A DNA stretch of 64,000 nucleotides from Mycobacterium sp. D16Q13 (GCF_002013375.1 NZ_MAEW01000003.1:124001-188000); one strand, 5' to 3'; shown: positions 25,682 to 35,094, numbered from the stretch's first letter. Made by a program: numbers and translations. Notes: generated by a model from the letters alone, not told the origin.

Positions 25682-26665
25682 TTACCGCGCCTTGATCTCG
25701 GCCAGGATGTCGTCCGGCATCGCCCGCGACATCCGCAGCAGCCGGCCAGTGAATTTGCCGTCCAGGAAACCGATCTCGTGCATGAAGCGCATCAGCGGCT
25801 CCGAAACCCACGTCGCGTTCTCGCGATAGTTCGGTGACGTCAGGAAGGCAAACATGCCACGCAGGGGATGAACACCCACCGATCGGTAAGCCTTGGGGTT
25901 GAAGAGCACCGGATAGATACCGATCACCGAGAGAGCGAAGACCGCACGGTGGAACGCGTTGGATACCGGCCCCCGCTCGGCGATCTGTCGCACCAGCTCC
26001 TCACGCGCATAAGTGATATGCCGCGCTTCCTCCAGCACGTGAATCTTCATGAGCTGCCGAGCGTGCGGCTGCACCGTCTCATCCATCATCGTTTCCCGCT
26101 GCGCGCGGTCAAGCACCTCCTCGACCAGCAGCAGCGTGCCAAGCCCCGAGGGGCCCAGCGGCACCAAACCGAGAAGCCGGATGACACGCGTCGCAAACTT
26201 GGGATAGGTGTACGGCTCGATGCCAAGCTTGTTCACCAGGCGGCCAAACATGGTGGAATGCCGCGCTTCCTCGCTGATCTCGGTCAACGCGTAGCGGCCG
26301 TGATCGGTCGCTCCCCCGTTCTGCTCGACAACCTGCCGCCACAGCATGGCGCTGAGACCGGTCTCGACATAGATGCCGAAGCTCAACACGGAGCCGAGCT
26401 CGTGGCGCGTCAGCTCGATGCGCTGATCCTGAGTCAGCTTGTCCCACAGCTTGGTGCCGTACAGCGACGTCCGGCGCGGCGTGGCCCAGTACAAGCCGGG
26501 CACCACCGGGGCGTCCCAGTCGATGTCAACCTCGCCGTCGTAGGCACGCTCCGCGGCCGAGCGCAGCAGTCGTTGCGCCGTCTTTTGCCGGTCGCCCACG
26601 GTCTTACCCCGTACCGACGAGGCTCCCGCCTCATGTAGGGCCGTCGGTTGGTCGATGGTCGTCAT
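25682..26665 (-). CDS. AurF-like diiron oxygenase
   Basis: The 327-aa protein has the AurF (p-aminobenzoate N-oxygenase-like) ligand set: E-x-x-H in EISEEARHSTMFGRL, a middle glutamate in LLLVEEVLDR, and H-x3-E-x2-H in KIHVLEEARHITYA. Diiron proteins of this family oxidise amines or C-H bonds with two electrons from a reductase, and a KshB-like reductase lies in the same cluster. The ATG has a clear site (GGAGGG). A dyad (AGTA-N5-TACT) is 34 bp upstream. It shares length and layout with the protein encoded just upstream, which has lost the metal ligands. Confidence 0.87.
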   Translation of the reverse strand: MTTIDQPTALHEAGASSVRGKTVGDRQKTAQRLLRSAAERAYDGEVDIDWDAPVVPGLYWATPRRTSLYGTKLWDKLTQDQRIELTRHELGSVLSFGIYVETGLSAMLWRQVVEQNGGATDHGRYALTEISEEARHSTMFGRLVNKLGIEPYTYPKFATRVIRLLGLVPLGPSGLGTLLLVEEVLDRAQRETMMDETVQPHARQLMKIHVLEEARHITYAREELVRQIAERGPVSNAFHRAVFALSVIGIYPVLFNPKAYRSVGVHPLRGMFAFLTSPNYRENATWVSEPLMRFMHEIGFLDGKFTGRLLRMSRAMPDDILAEIKAR

Positions 26666-26698
26666 TGATCCCGCCCTCCAATTTTATGCATTACTTTC

Positions 26699-26711
26699 AG
26701 TACCCGTTACT
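26699..26711. promoter_or_regulatory. AGTA-N5-TACT dyad upstream of the AurF-like gene
   Basis: AGTACCCGTTACT lies 34 bp before the ATG. On the gene's strand it reads AAAAGTAACGGGTACT, which shares a 15-base pattern with the site at 27784. The position near a TATA-like stretch suggests an operator over the promoter. Confidence 0.45.
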
Positions 26712-26755
26712 TTTAGTCTCATGCTGGCGCTGTCGTTTGTCAATCCCCAGCGAGG

Positions 26756-27739
26756 TCACAGGAGGCCGCGACCTCTGAGAATCGCCCGTGCAGTACTGGT
26801 TCTGAACATGCCCGCGTCCTGGGCGACGTCGAAGTACCGCCGCAGCAGCACCGCGTTCCGATAGCGGCCGTTCTCGCCGCGGGCGGCCGCCCTGCGCCCT
26901 GCCCGCTCGGTCAGCCCCACGCTCCGGTACACCGGCGGACGCACGATCAAGGACGTCGCCAACACCGTCAGCAGTGCGACCGAGACATCAGCCAATGCCG
27001 GCGGGAGATACCTGCGCGCATCCACGGCGCGGTAGAGCTCATCCTCGGCGAACTCAAGCTGGCGACGGCCGACCAGAACGCAGATCTTCGCGACCTGCCG
27101 GACCACGGGCTGGGCCTGTTCGTCGGCCTCGAGCTCACACATCAACTGATGGATCAACCGCTGCAGCAGGAGGATGAATCCGCGACCGAGCGGACCGTGC
27201 GGGATGAGCGGCACGAAGAACCGCTGAAGGCGCTGCACCGCCATCGGAGCGGGCTGGAGCTCCAACCCCGTCTTGTTGATCAGCCGGCCAACCATGGTGG
27301 CGTTACGGCTGATATCGCGGACGCTGGCGAGGAGAAAACGGGTGTAATCGTCGGTCAGGGTGTTGCCTTCGATGACGTCGCGGAACATCAGCGAGGCCAG
27401 CGCGCCCTGGGCATCCATGACGAAGCTCAGCAGGCTGACCAGCTCCTGGCGCGCCAGCTCACCGCGCTGCTCGACCGAAAGCACATCCCACTGCGGGGTG
27501 CCGTAGAGGGATACCTGCTGGGCGGCCAGCCAGTGCATTCCCGGGTCCAGGGGCGCGTCCCAGTCGATATCCAGCTCGGGGTCGTAGCTGAGCTCCGTGG
27601 CCTCGAAGAGCAGTCGCCGGGCCGTCTTGAGCCGATCACCCACCCGGCGCCGGCGCGCAGGAATCCCGCCATCGACCGTGGTAGCCGGCCTGAAGTCATA
27701 GTCGGTGTAGTTGATGTCTTTGTAACTGCTGGACGTCAC
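26756..27739 (-). CDS. AurF-like paralogue lacking the diiron ligands
   Basis: The 327-aa protein is collinear with its downstream neighbour (RRLLFEATELSYDPELDIDWDAP at the start, NATMVGRLINKTGLEL in the middle). Every iron-binding motif is changed. The E-x-x-H of SEEARH is replaced in RDISRNAT, the middle glutamate of VEEVLD by LQRLIH, and the last motif of IHVLEEARH by ICVLVGRRQ. The fold looks intact and the frame is open, so it is not an obvious pseudogene. It may be a regulatory or structural partner of the active enzyme. Confidence 0.82.
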   Translation of the reverse strand: MTSSSYKDINYTDYDFRPATTVDGGIPARRRRVGDRLKTARRLLFEATELSYDPELDIDWDAPLDPGMHWLAAQQVSLYGTPQWDVLSVEQRGELARQELVSLLSFVMDAQGALASLMFRDVIEGNTLTDDYTRFLLASVRDISRNATMVGRLINKTGLELQPAPMAVQRLQRFFVPLIPHGPLGRGFILLLQRLIHQLMCELEADEQAQPVVRQVAKICVLVGRRQLEFAEDELYRAVDARRYLPPALADVSVALLTVLATSLIVRPPVYRSVGLTERAGRRAAARGENGRYRNAVLLRRYFDVAQDAGMFRTSTARAILRGRGLL

Positions 27740-27783
27740 GTCATCGCCTTCTGGTCAGCCAAGATTGAATATCCGTATCCAAA

Positions 27784-27796
27784 AGTATGGGGTACT
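27784..27796. promoter_or_regulatory. AGTA-N5-TACT dyad upstream of the AurF-like paralogue
   Basis: AGTATGGGGTACT, in the context AAAAGTATGGGGTACTC, is 45 bp before the paralogue start and 78 bp before the divergent DUF4873 gene. It matches the site at 26699. Confidence 0.45.
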
Positions 27797-27874
27797 CTTT
27801 GTTACGCATATGTCAGCGAGTTTGTCGGGACGGCGTCCCGATTGTCAAGAGGCAACCAAGCCGGACGGAGAATC

Positions 27875-28240
27875 ATGAGCCTTCCCCGACATGACGACAC
27901 CAACAGCGTCTTCACGCACAGCCCGCATGACGATTCGGACTACATCGGCGAGGCAACGGTGAGCGTTCGTGGTGTCGACGTCCCGGTCGAGCTGGAGCTC
28001 AAGGGGTACAGCGAGCCGATCGACGGCATTTACCGGTGGATCGGCCGCATCAGGCCCAACGAACAGCTGACCGCGATCATCGGCGACGAGGCACGGGTGA
28101 AGGCCACGATTCGCACTTCTCACAGCGCCCGGGATGCCTTCATCGGCGATCCCGACCCATGGAACCGGTACCGGGTGATCGGGAAGAGCACTCCCCCGTT
28201 TCACGTCGCCACCAACCTCACGGAAGTCGAAGCGGAATAA
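27875..28240 (+). CDS. DUF4873 domain protein
   Basis: The 121-aa protein contains DYIGEATVSVRGVDVPVELEL, EPIDGIYRWIGRI (in part) and a WNRYRVIGKSTPPF end. This is the DUF4873 beta-rich pattern often found as a free protein or fused to flavin monooxygenases in mycobacteria. The ATG has a GGACGGAG site. It is divergent from the AurF-like pair, consistent with a role as accessory protein of the oxidation cluster. No catalytic residues can be named. Confidence 0.75.
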   Translation: MSLPRHDDTNSVFTHSPHDDSDYIGEATVSVRGVDVPVELELKGYSEPIDGIYRWIGRIRPNEQLTAIIGDEARVKATIRTSHSARDAFIGDPDPWNRYRVIGKSTPPFHVATNLTEVEAE

Positions 28241-28252
28241 GGGTTTTCGCCC

Positions 28253-28837
28253 TCACTGCCGCCGGGCGCGCAGGAGCGAGATCAGTTCATGCTCAACATC
28301 GCGCAGCGGTTGCACCGAGTGAGCGGCCTGCGCCTGCAGTAGCGCCCCCTCGATCGCGCTGACCGTCAGCGAGGCAAGGGACTCCGCGCCATCGGTCACC
28401 CCCGAATCCCGGAAGGATTCCGCCAGCCGGGCGCGCATCCCGATGAAGGCATCGTTGGCCGCCGCGCGGATCTGCGCCTCCCCCGGGCCGGCGAGCGCGG
28501 CCGCGGCATGCGGGCAACCGGTGTCGAAGTCGTGAGTCTCAAGCTGATTGACCCACCACGCGATGAACTTGGTGATGAGGTACTCGGCGTCCCCGCGTGC
28601 CCGCAGCGCGTCGAGAAATCCGTTGGCGAGTTCGGCCGCCGCGAGCTCGGCCGCGGCAAGGAGCTCCGCCTTGCCCCCCGGAAAGTGCTGGTAGATGGAG
28701 TTGCGCGCGGTGCCGCTGCGTTTGAGCAGGTCAGCAAGGCCCGTGGCATGCACCCCGCGTTCGCGCATCATGACGATCGCACTGTCGATCAGACGCTGCC
28801 GTGGACCCGTCGCCACCTCGGCCTCCTCACTCGACAT
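28253..28837 (-). CDS. TetR family transcriptional regulator
   Basis: The 194-aa repressor has a TetR N-terminal HTH: RQRLIDSAIVMMRERGVHATGLADLLKRSGTARNSIYQHFPGG (shown only by its key parts, with TGLADLL and SIYQHF diagnostic). The C-terminal ligand domain has FDTGCPHAAAA, seen in the LmrA/YxaF-like group. Two matching palindromes cover its start and the divergent thioesterase promoter, so it very likely represses both. Confidence 0.9.
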   Translation of the reverse strand: MSSEEAEVATGPRQRLIDSAIVMMRERGVHATGLADLLKRSGTARNSIYQHFPGGKAELLAAAELAAAELANGFLDALRARGDAEYLITKFIAWWVNQLETHDFDTGCPHAAAALAGPGEAQIRAAANDAFIGMRARLAESFRDSGVTDGAESLASLTVSAIEGALLQAQAAHSVQPLRDVEHELISLLRARRQ

Positions 28838-28852
28838 GGACCAGTCGGTCTA
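28837..28852. promoter_or_regulatory. TetR operator 1
   Basis: TGGACCAGTCGGTCTA is a dyad (T-GGACC / GGTC-TA arms) that begins at the repressor start codon. It is repeated 34 bp away. Confidence 0.7.
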
Positions 28853-28870
28853 TAGCCTGCTACCGTCGTA

Positions 28871-28886
28871 TGGACCAATCAGTCTA
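28871..28886. promoter_or_regulatory. TetR operator 2
   Basis: TGGACCAATCAGTCTA differs from operator 1 at two positions and lies 16 bp before the thioesterase ATG. The pair is spaced about three helical turns apart, so dimers could bind on one face. Confidence 0.7.
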
Positions 28887-28901
28887 CGCGGAAGGGTGGC
28901 C

Positions 28902-29342
28902 ATGACCACGGAAATCGAGAACCTGACCGGGCTCGAGCTGCTGCGCAGCATGGGCGGGACGTCCGACGGGATGCCGCCCATCGGGCGTCTGCTCGGGATG
29001 CAGATGGAAAAGATCGAATTCGGCTCGGTGTCCTTCAGCGTGGTGACCCGGCCCGAGTTCGCCAATCCGCTCGGCACCCTGCACGGCGGGATCTGCGCGA
29101 CGCTGCTCGACTCCGTGCTGGGCTGCGCCGTGCACTCCACTCTGGAGCCCGGAATCGGCTACGGGACACTCGAACTCAAGGTCAACTATGTCCGGACTGT
29201 CCCCACGGACGGCGAGAAACTGGTCGCGGCGGGCAACGTCCTGCACCCCGGCCGCCGGGTGGCGACGGCCGAGGGCAAGGTGGTCGACTCCCAGGGCAGG
29301 CTGGTGGCGCATGGCACCACCACGGTCATGGTGTACCGCTGA
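28902..29342 (+). CDS. PaaI family hotdog-fold thioesterase
   Basis: The 146-aa protein has the hotdog signature: FANPLGTLHGGICATLLDSVLGCAVHS (key part TLHGGICATLLD), then LELKVNYVRTVPTDGEKL. These enzymes hydrolyse acyl-CoA, often aryl or hydroxyphenylacetyl. The ATG at 28902 follows GAAGGGTGG. Its stop overlaps the next ATG by one base. It is divergent from, and probably controlled by, the TetR gene. Confidence 0.9.
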   Translation: MTTEIENLTGLELLRSMGGTSDGMPPIGRLLGMQMEKIEFGSVSFSVVTRPEFANPLGTLHGGICATLLDSVLGCAVHSTLEPGIGYGTLELKVNYVRTVPTDGEKLVAAGNVLHPGRRVATAEGKVVDSQGRLVAHGTTTVMVYR

Positions 29343-29905
29343 TGAGCGCGAGCGAAGAAGATCCCACGCCGATGAGGCCCGCCGACGACTTCCTGCGGGC
29401 CTCGGCGGCCATCGAGGCACTGATCGCGGCCGTGCGTCCAGACCAGTGGGACGCCCCGACGCCCTGTACCGAGTGGAATCTGCGCCAGTTGGTGAACCAC
29501 CTCGTCGAGGTGAACTACTCCCTGGCAGCGCGCTTCGGCGGGCCCAGCGGCGGCACTGGTGAAGATCCCGTGGTGGCATACCAGCAGTCAGCGCAGGCGT
29601 TGCATGACGCGCTGGCGCTTCCGGGTGTGCTCGAGCAGACCTACCCGGGCCCGTTCGCGCACACCACCGGCGACAGGCAGCTACAGGTCCGCATGGCCGA
29701 TCTGCTGACCCACGGCTGGGACCTGGCACAGACCACCGGCCTTCCCGCGAATCTGCCCGCCGACCTCGTCGAGGACGCATTGGACCTCGTCGAGAAACGC
29801 GCCGGGGCATTCGCGCGGTCCGGCAAGTTCGGCACCCCGCAGCCCGTCGCCGCGAACGCGCCGGTACTCGAGAGGCTGGCCGCGCTGAGCGGACGGTCCG
29901 TCTGA
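29342..29905 (+). CDS. TIGR03086 family DinB-like metal-binding protein
   Basis: The 187-aa protein opens with PADDFLRASAAIEALIAAV and CTEWNLRQLVNHLVEVNYSL. It also has MADLLTHGWDLAQTTG, the pattern of the DinB/mycothiol-dependent isomerase N-terminal fold. Histidines in VNHLV and THGWD are the likely metal ligands. Relatives transfer or use mycothiol, but the substrate is unknown. It is translationally coupled to the thioesterase. Confidence 0.82.
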   Translation: MSASEEDPTPMRPADDFLRASAAIEALIAAVRPDQWDAPTPCTEWNLRQLVNHLVEVNYSLAARFGGPSGGTGEDPVVAYQQSAQALHDALALPGVLEQTYPGPFAHTTGDRQLQVRMADLLTHGWDLAQTTGLPANLPADLVEDALDLVEKRAGAFARSGKFGTPQPVAANAPVLERLAALSGRSV

Positions 29906-29919
29906 CGGTTTCACCGACC

Positions 29920-29965
29920 GTGAAGCTACGGCGGGATTTTCACCGAATGTCCGCCGTGGCTTCAC
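29920..29965. terminator. Bidirectional terminator hairpin before htpX
   Basis: Arms GTGAAGCTACGGCGG and CCGCCGTGGCTTCAC pair at 14 of 15 positions around a 16-nt loop. It lies between the convergent stops at 29905 and 29982. Confidence 0.75.
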
Positions 29966-29981
29966 ACTCGGCGGCCTAAGG

Positions 29982-30842
29982 TTAGAAGCGGGCCATATCC
30001 TCAAGGCGCGCAATGCGATCAGCCATCGGCGGGTGTGTCGAGAACAGCGATGCCACCCGGTCGCCGGCCCGGAACGGGTTGGCGATCATCAGGTGCGACT
30101 GGCTGGCCAGCTGGGGTTCCGGTGGCAGCGGAGCAGCCTGCACCCCGGCGGAGATCTTCCGCAGCGCGGAGGCCAATGCCAGCGGATCTCCGGTCAGTTC
30201 GGCGCCGGACTGGTCGGCCTGATACTCCCGCGAACGGGACACCGCCATCTTCACCACCGTGGCAGCGACCGGACCCAGCATCGAAACCAGGAACAGTGCA
30301 AAGGGATTCGGGCGATTTTCGCCCCCGCCGCCGAAGAAGTTCATGAGCATCGCCATATTGGCCAGCCCCGAGATGACGGCCGCCAGCGCCCCGGCCACGC
30401 TGGAGATCAGGATGTCGCGGTTGTAGACGTGCGAAAGCTCGTGACCCAGCACCGCGCGCAGCTCACGCTCGGAGAGCAGATCGAGAATGCCGCTCGTGCA
30501 GCAGACCGCCGCATTCCTCGGATTACGGCCCGTGGCAAAGGCGTTCGGCGCATTGGTGTCGCTGATGTACAACCGCGGCATGGGCTGGCGCGCGACGGTC
30601 GCGAGCTCCCGCACGATCCGGTACATCGCGGGCTGCTGCAACTCCGTCACCGGCTGGGCGTGCATCGCACGCAACGCCAGGGTGTCGCTCTTGAAGTACA
30701 TGAACGCGTTCATGCCGACGGCGAACACAATGGCCAGCAGCAGGATGCTCTTGCTGTGGAACAGCGAGCCGACGAACACGATCATCGCCGACATGCCACC
30801 GAGTAGCAGCACTGTCTTGAGTCCATTGGCGTGGCCGTGCAT
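29982..30842 (-). CDS. htpX: Membrane metalloprotease HtpX
   Basis: The 286-aa M48 protease has two N-terminal membrane helices (residues about 8-50), the zinc site [10 protein letters not shown] with HExxH, two more hydrophobic segments and the third ligand glutamate in [13 protein letters not shown]. It degrades damaged membrane proteins with the active site in the cytoplasm. The ATG at 30842 follows GGGAAGGGA. It neighbours grcC1 as in M. tuberculosis. Confidence 0.95.
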   Translation of the reverse strand: MHGHANGLKTVLLLGGMSAMIVFVGSLFHSKSILLLAIVFAVGMNAFMYFKSDTLALRAMHAQPVTELQQPAMYRIVRELATVARQPMPRLYISDTNAPNAFATGRNPRNAAVCCTSGILDLLSERELRAVLGHELSHVYNRDILISSVAGALAAVISGLANMAMLMNFFGGGGENRPNPFALFLVSMLGPVAATVVKMAVSRSREYQADQSGAELTGDPLALASALRKISAGVQAAPLPPEPQLASQSHLMIANPFRAGDRVASLFSTHPPMADRIARLEDMARF

Positions 30843-30919
30843 GGTGTCCCTTCCCTCTAGCTGGTTCACCACGCTAACGAAGGACAGTGCTCCTGGGTTC
30901 CGGACGGGTTGCCAGGCAC

Positions 30920-31924
30920 CTAGCCGTGCCGGAGCACGGTGTACTCGATCAGCACACCCAGCGCGTCGCGGGCAGCGCCCGGGGGCAACTCCACCAATTC
31001 GGCCTTGGCGCGGTCCGCGTATTCGATGACAACCGACTTGGCCGCCACCAGCCCATGGGAGGCCCGCAGCAGCGTCAACGCCTCGTCCACCTCGGCATCG
31101 TCGGTAATGGGCGCCGCCAGCAAGGTACGCAGCCGGTCGGCATCGGGACCGGTATCGCGCAGGGCGTACAGCATGGGCAGGGTATGCACCCCCTCACGCA
31201 GATCCGTGCCGGGTGTCTTGCCCGACTCGTCCGTGAGGCTCTCGATGTCGATGATGTCGTCGGAGATCTGGAAGGCGGTCCCGACGATGGCGCCCAGGCG
31301 GCTCAGCCGTTCGATCTGCTCGTCGTCGCACCGGGACGTCATCGCGCCGAAGCGACCGGCCGCCGCGATCAGTGATCCGGTCTTCTCATGGATCACCTTG
31401 AGGTAGTGCTCGGTCTCGTCGCCGTCCTCGGGTACCCCGACGGTTTCCCGCATCTGACCGGTGACGAGTTCGGCGAAGGTCTCGGCGACGATCCGCACGG
31501 CCGTGGGGCCCAGCCGCGACACCAGCCGCGAGGCCGTGGCCAGCAGATAGTCCCCGGCGAGGATCGCCACGTTGTTACCCCACCGGGCGTTGGCGCTGGG
31601 CACGCCACGACGCTTCTGCGCCTCGTCCATGACGTCGTCGTGATACAGCGTGGCCAGGTGAATGAGCTCGCACACCGCACCCGCGAGAATCACCTCGTCG
31701 TTGTCTGGATCCGGTCCGGTCTGGGCGGCGAGCACCGTGAACAGCGGGCGGAAGCGCTTACCGCCGGCGTGGAAAAGGTGCAGCACAGACTCCGTCAACA
31801 GCGGGTCGGACTGCCCCAGCTCGGTCACGATGAGGGTTTCGATGGCGGCCAAATGGTCGCGCACCTTCGCGGCGAATACGGGATCGCCGAGATCAACTCC
31901 GGCCACCGTGGTCGAGTTACTCAC
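30920..31924 (-). CDS. grcC1: Polyprenyl diphosphate synthase GrcC1
   Basis: The 334-aa trans-prenyltransferase has the first aspartate-rich motif in [10 protein letters not shown] and the second in [11 protein letters not shown], with GGKRFRP upstream for isopentenyl diphosphate binding. It makes a long polyprenyl diphosphate, most likely the side chain of menaquinone given the surrounding men genes. The start is GTG. Only 20 bp separate it from the divergent menJ start, so one or both transcripts may be leaderless. Confidence 0.92.
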   Translation of the reverse strand: MSNSTTVAGVDLGDPVFAAKVRDHLAAIETLIVTELGQSDPLLTESVLHLFHAGGKRFRPLFTVLAAQTGPDPDNDEVILAGAVCELIHLATLYHDDVMDEAQKRRGVPSANARWGNNVAILAGDYLLATASRLVSRLGPTAVRIVAETFAELVTGQMRETVGVPEDGDETEHYLKVIHEKTGSLIAAAGRFGAMTSRCDDEQIERLSRLGAIVGTAFQISDDIIDIESLTDESGKTPGTDLREGVHTLPMLYALRDTGPDADRLRTLLAAPITDDAEVDEALTLLRASHGLVAAKSVVIEYADRAKAELVELPPGAARDALGVLIEYTVLRHG

Positions 31925-31944
31925 CGGTCCAACATACTGGGGGG

Positions 31945-33174
31945 GTGCAGACGTCAGCGGACCTGGTCGTCGTCGGTGCCGGACCAGCCGGATCGGCGGC
32001 CGCGGCGTGGGCGGCGCGATCCGGGCGTGAGGTGGTCCTGGTCGATTCGGCGGTGTTCCCCCGGGACAAGACCTGCGGCGACGGACTGACCCCCCGCGCC
32101 GTCGAACAACTCGAGTTACTCGGCCTCAGGCCATGGCTCGACGAACACATCCGATACCAGGGTCTGCGCCTGCACGGCTTCGGCGGCAATCTCGAAGTGC
32201 CATGGCCCGGGCCATCTTTCGGCGGCACCGGCAGTGCGGTGCGCCGCACCGAGCTGGACGACAAGATCCGGCAGGTGGCGGTGGACTCCGGGGCCAAGAT
32301 GGCCGAGTCCACCAAGGCGGTTGACGTGGAACGTGACGCAGCGGGCCGGGTCACCGCCGTCCGGGTGCTCGACAACAGCGGCCCCGGCGAGATCGCCTGC
32401 AAGGCCGTCATCGTCGCCGACGGCGTGCGCTCGCCCCTCGGAAAAGTGCTTGGGCGTGAGTGGCACAAGGACACCGTGTACGCCGTCGCGGGACGCGCGT
32501 ACATCGAGTCGGCGCGCGGCGACGAGGAATGGATGACCTCGCACCTGGAGCTGCGCTCCCCCGAGGGCGAGGTGCTCCCCGGATACGGCTGGATCTTCCC
32601 GTTGGGTGGCGGGCAGATCAATATCGGTGTCGGCGCACTCGCCACCTCGAAACGCCCCGCTGATGCGGCGCTGCGCCCGCTCATCGAGTACTACGCGGAG
32701 CTGCGCCGCGAGGACTTCGGGCTCAGCGGGCGCCTGCACTCCATCGCCTCGGCACTGCTGCCGATGGGCGGGGCAGTGTCCGGCGTCGCGGGTCCCAACT
32801 GGATGCTCATCGGCGACGCCGCGGCATGCGTCAATCCGCTCAACGGCGAGGGCATCGACTACGGGCTGGAAACCGGGCACCTCGCCGCCGAAGTGCTCGA
32901 CGCCGACGACTACTCGCAGCTGTGGCCGGAGCTGCTACGAGACCGGTACGGCCGGTCGTTCTCCATTGCACGACGCCTCGCGGGGCTGCTGACCCTGCCG
33001 CGCTTCCTGCCCGTCATGGGCCCGGTCGGCATGCGTTCTCAGGTGCTGATGCGAATTGCCGTACGGCTCATGGGAAACCTCGTCACCGACGAGGACCATG
33101 ACGCGATTGCACGCGCCTGGCGCGTGGCGGGCGGCGGCTCACGACGCCTCGACGCGCGTCCGCCGTTCAGCTGA
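31945..33174 (+). CDS. menJ: Menaquinone beta-reductase (geranylgeranyl reductase family)
   Basis: The 409-aa FAD enzyme begins DLVVVGAGPAGSAAAAWAA and has the conserved CGDGLTPRAVEQL, and the second FAD motif LIGDAAACVNPLNGEGIDYGLE (shown in part as GDAAACVNPLNGEGI). In mycobacteria MenJ saturates one isoprene unit of menaquinone-9 to give MK-9(II-H2). It lies next to grcC1 and menG as in M. tuberculosis (Rv0561c). The GTG at 31945 sits immediately before the conserved strand. Confidence 0.93.
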   Translation: MQTSADLVVVGAGPAGSAAAAWAARSGREVVLVDSAVFPRDKTCGDGLTPRAVEQLELLGLRPWLDEHIRYQGLRLHGFGGNLEVPWPGPSFGGTGSAVRRTELDDKIRQVAVDSGAKMAESTKAVDVERDAAGRVTAVRVLDNSGPGEIACKAVIVADGVRSPLGKVLGREWHKDTVYAVAGRAYIESARGDEEWMTSHLELRSPEGEVLPGYGWIFPLGGGQINIGVGALATSKRPADAALRPLIEYYAELRREDFGLSGRLHSIASALLPMGGAVSGVAGPNWMLIGDAAACVNPLNGEGIDYGLETGHLAAEVLDADDYSQLWPELLRDRYGRSFSIARRLAGLLTLPRFLPVMGPVGMRSQVLMRIAVRLMGNLVTDEDHDAIARAWRVAGGGSRRLDARPPFS

Positions 33175-33187
33175 TCACTACTCGCGG

Positions 33188-33871
33188 TTAGAGCACCGCG
33201 ACGTGCAGGGCGACGATGCCGCCAGTGAGATTGCGCCACCGCACATTCGACCAGCCCGCCGAGATGATCTGCTGAGCCAGCGCCTCCTGATCGGGCCATG
33301 CCCGGATCGATTCGGCCAGGTACACGTACGCGTCCGGATTGCTGCTGACGGCGCGCGCCACCGACGGCAGCGCCTTCATCAGATACTCCATGTATAGCGT
33401 GCGGAAAGGCCGGTTGACCGGAGTCGAGAATTCGCACACCGCAAGGCGGCCACCGGGTTTGGTGACGCGGGCCATCTCGCGCAGCCCTTCGACGTGATCG
33501 ACCACATTGCGCAATCCGAAGCTGATCGTCACCGCATCAAACGAGTGATCCGCGAACGGCAGCCGTGTCGCGTCCCCGGCGACCTTGGGCACATCGCGAT
33601 GCGCACCGGCCTTGAGCATGCCTACAGAGAAATCGGCGGCCACACACCAGGCACCGGACTGGGTGAGCTCTGCCGTCGAGACCGCGGTACCGGCGGCGAT
33701 ATCGAGCACCTTGTCTCCGGGTTTCAGCTTCAGCGATTCGCGGGTGGCGCGGCGCCAGGCGCGGTCCCGGCCAAAGGACAACACGGTATTGGTGATGTCA
33801 TATCGCTTGGCCACCGCGTCAAACATGGACGCGACCTCGTGCGGGTCCTTTTCCAGGGTGGCGCGGTTCAT
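33188..33871 (-). CDS. menG: Demethylmenaquinone methyltransferase
   Basis: The 227-aa SAM methyltransferase has the UbiE/MenG motifs [32 protein letters not shown] for SAM binding and [17 protein letters not shown]. It does the last methylation of menaquinone. It ends 13 bp from the convergent menJ stop. The ATG at 33871 is 19 bp downstream of mgtA, so it may be the last gene of the menC-menD-mgtA operon. Confidence 0.95.
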   Translation of the reverse strand: MNRATLEKDPHEVASMFDAVAKRYDITNTVLSFGRDRAWRRATRESLKLKPGDKVLDIAAGTAVSTAELTQSGAWCVAADFSVGMLKAGAHRDVPKVAGDATRLPFADHSFDAVTISFGLRNVVDHVEGLREMARVTKPGGRLAVCEFSTPVNRPFRTLYMEYLMKALPSVARAVSSNPDAYVYLAESIRAWPDQEALAQQIISAGWSNVRWRNLTGGIVALHVAVL

Positions 33872-33890
33872 ACCGTGACGGTACAGCGCA

Positions 33891-35033
33891 CTAGGCCGTC
33901 ATGATGCCGCGGCCCAGCGTGGTGCCCGCCGCCGCGGCGTAGTGCTCGAGCAGCTCATCGCAGATGGCGGGCCACGTGCGCGACAGCACTCCCCGCCGCG
34001 CGGCCGCCGAGAATCGGCTGCGCGTCGCCGGTTGCACCAGATGGTCAACAGCCATGCCGAGGTGCGCCTCGAAGTCGGCCACCGGCAGCAGCATTCCGTT
34101 GCGACCCGGGATCACCAGATCTCGCGGCCCGCCGGCATCCGGCGCGATGGCCGGAACACCGCTGGCCAGCGCCTCCTGCACCGCCTGACAGAAGGTCTCG
34201 TGCTCGCCCGGGTGGATGAACACGTCGAGGCTGGCATATGCCCGCGACAGCGCCGATCCGGTCAGCTCGCCAGTGAAAATTGCTGTGGGCATCAGCTTTT
34301 CGAGAGCGTCCCGTTCCACGCCGCCGCCCACGATGACGAGCCGTATGTCGTCGCGTTCGGCCAACACGGCCAGCCGCTCCACATGCTTCTCGGGGGCGAG
34401 CCGCCCGACGAACCCGATGATCGGCTTGCCCTCGGGTGACCAGGATCGACGCAGCTCCTCGTCGCGCGCCGAGGGCGCGAAGCGTTCGATGTCCACACCG
34501 CGCGACCATCGGAACACCCGCGGGATTCCGTGTGCGGCAAGACCTTCCATCGCGGATGAGGAGGGGGCCAACGTCCGGTCGGCGCGGCCGTGCAAATGCT
34601 TGGTCCAGCGCCAGGCAGCGCGAGCGGCGAACCCGGCGCCATAGCTGTCGGCGAACCCGGCCACATCGGTCTGGTAGACGGCGACAGTGGGGATATCGAG
34701 GTGCTGCGCGGCGCGCAGTCCCCCGTATCCCAGGACGAACGGCGAGGCCAGGTGCACCACATCGGGCGCGAAATCACGAAGGATCCGCACCATGCGCGGC
34801 TGCGGCACACCCAACGGCAGGGTGCTCACCTTGGGGAACATGATGGCCGGCACCCGGTGCACGGGCACCCCGTCGTGTTCGGTACCGGCAGGGGCCTGTC
34901 CACGGGGGGTGTCCGGTGCGATGACGACGGCCTCATGCCCGGTGCGGCGGAGGTGCTCCAGCACCCGCAGCACCGAGTTGGAGACTCCGTTGACGTTCGG
35001 CAAGAACGACTCGGCGACGATCGCGATGCGCAC
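33891..35033 (-). CDS. mgtA: GDP-mannose-dependent alpha-mannosyltransferase MgtA
   Basis: The 380-aa GT4 glycosyltransferase has the N-terminal [20 protein letters not shown] and the C-terminal [21 protein letters not shown] (in part) with the EX7E-type region. In M. tuberculosis Rv0557 (MgtA) mannosylates a glycolipid used to build lipomannan-type molecules. Synteny with menD, menG and DUF3592 supports orthology. Soluble, probably membrane-associated. Confidence 0.9.
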   Translation of the reverse strand: MRIAIVAESFLPNVNGVSNSVLRVLEHLRRTGHEAVVIAPDTPRGQAPAGTEHDGVPVHRVPAIMFPKVSTLPLGVPQPRMVRILRDFAPDVVHLASPFVLGYGGLRAAQHLDIPTVAVYQTDVAGFADSYGAGFAARAAWRWTKHLHGRADRTLAPSSSAMEGLAAHGIPRVFRWSRGVDIERFAPSARDEELRRSWSPEGKPIIGFVGRLAPEKHVERLAVLAERDDIRLVIVGGGVERDALEKLMPTAIFTGELTGSALSRAYASLDVFIHPGEHETFCQAVQEALASGVPAIAPDAGGPRDLVIPGRNGMLLPVADFEAHLGMAVDHLVQPATRSRFSAAARRGVLSRTWPAICDELLEHYAAAAGTTLGRGIMTA

Positions 35034-35094
35034 ACTGGGAGCATGTCAGCGTCACTTGGCAGTTAGGTTGCCCCCAGGCATACGTCACGCAAAC

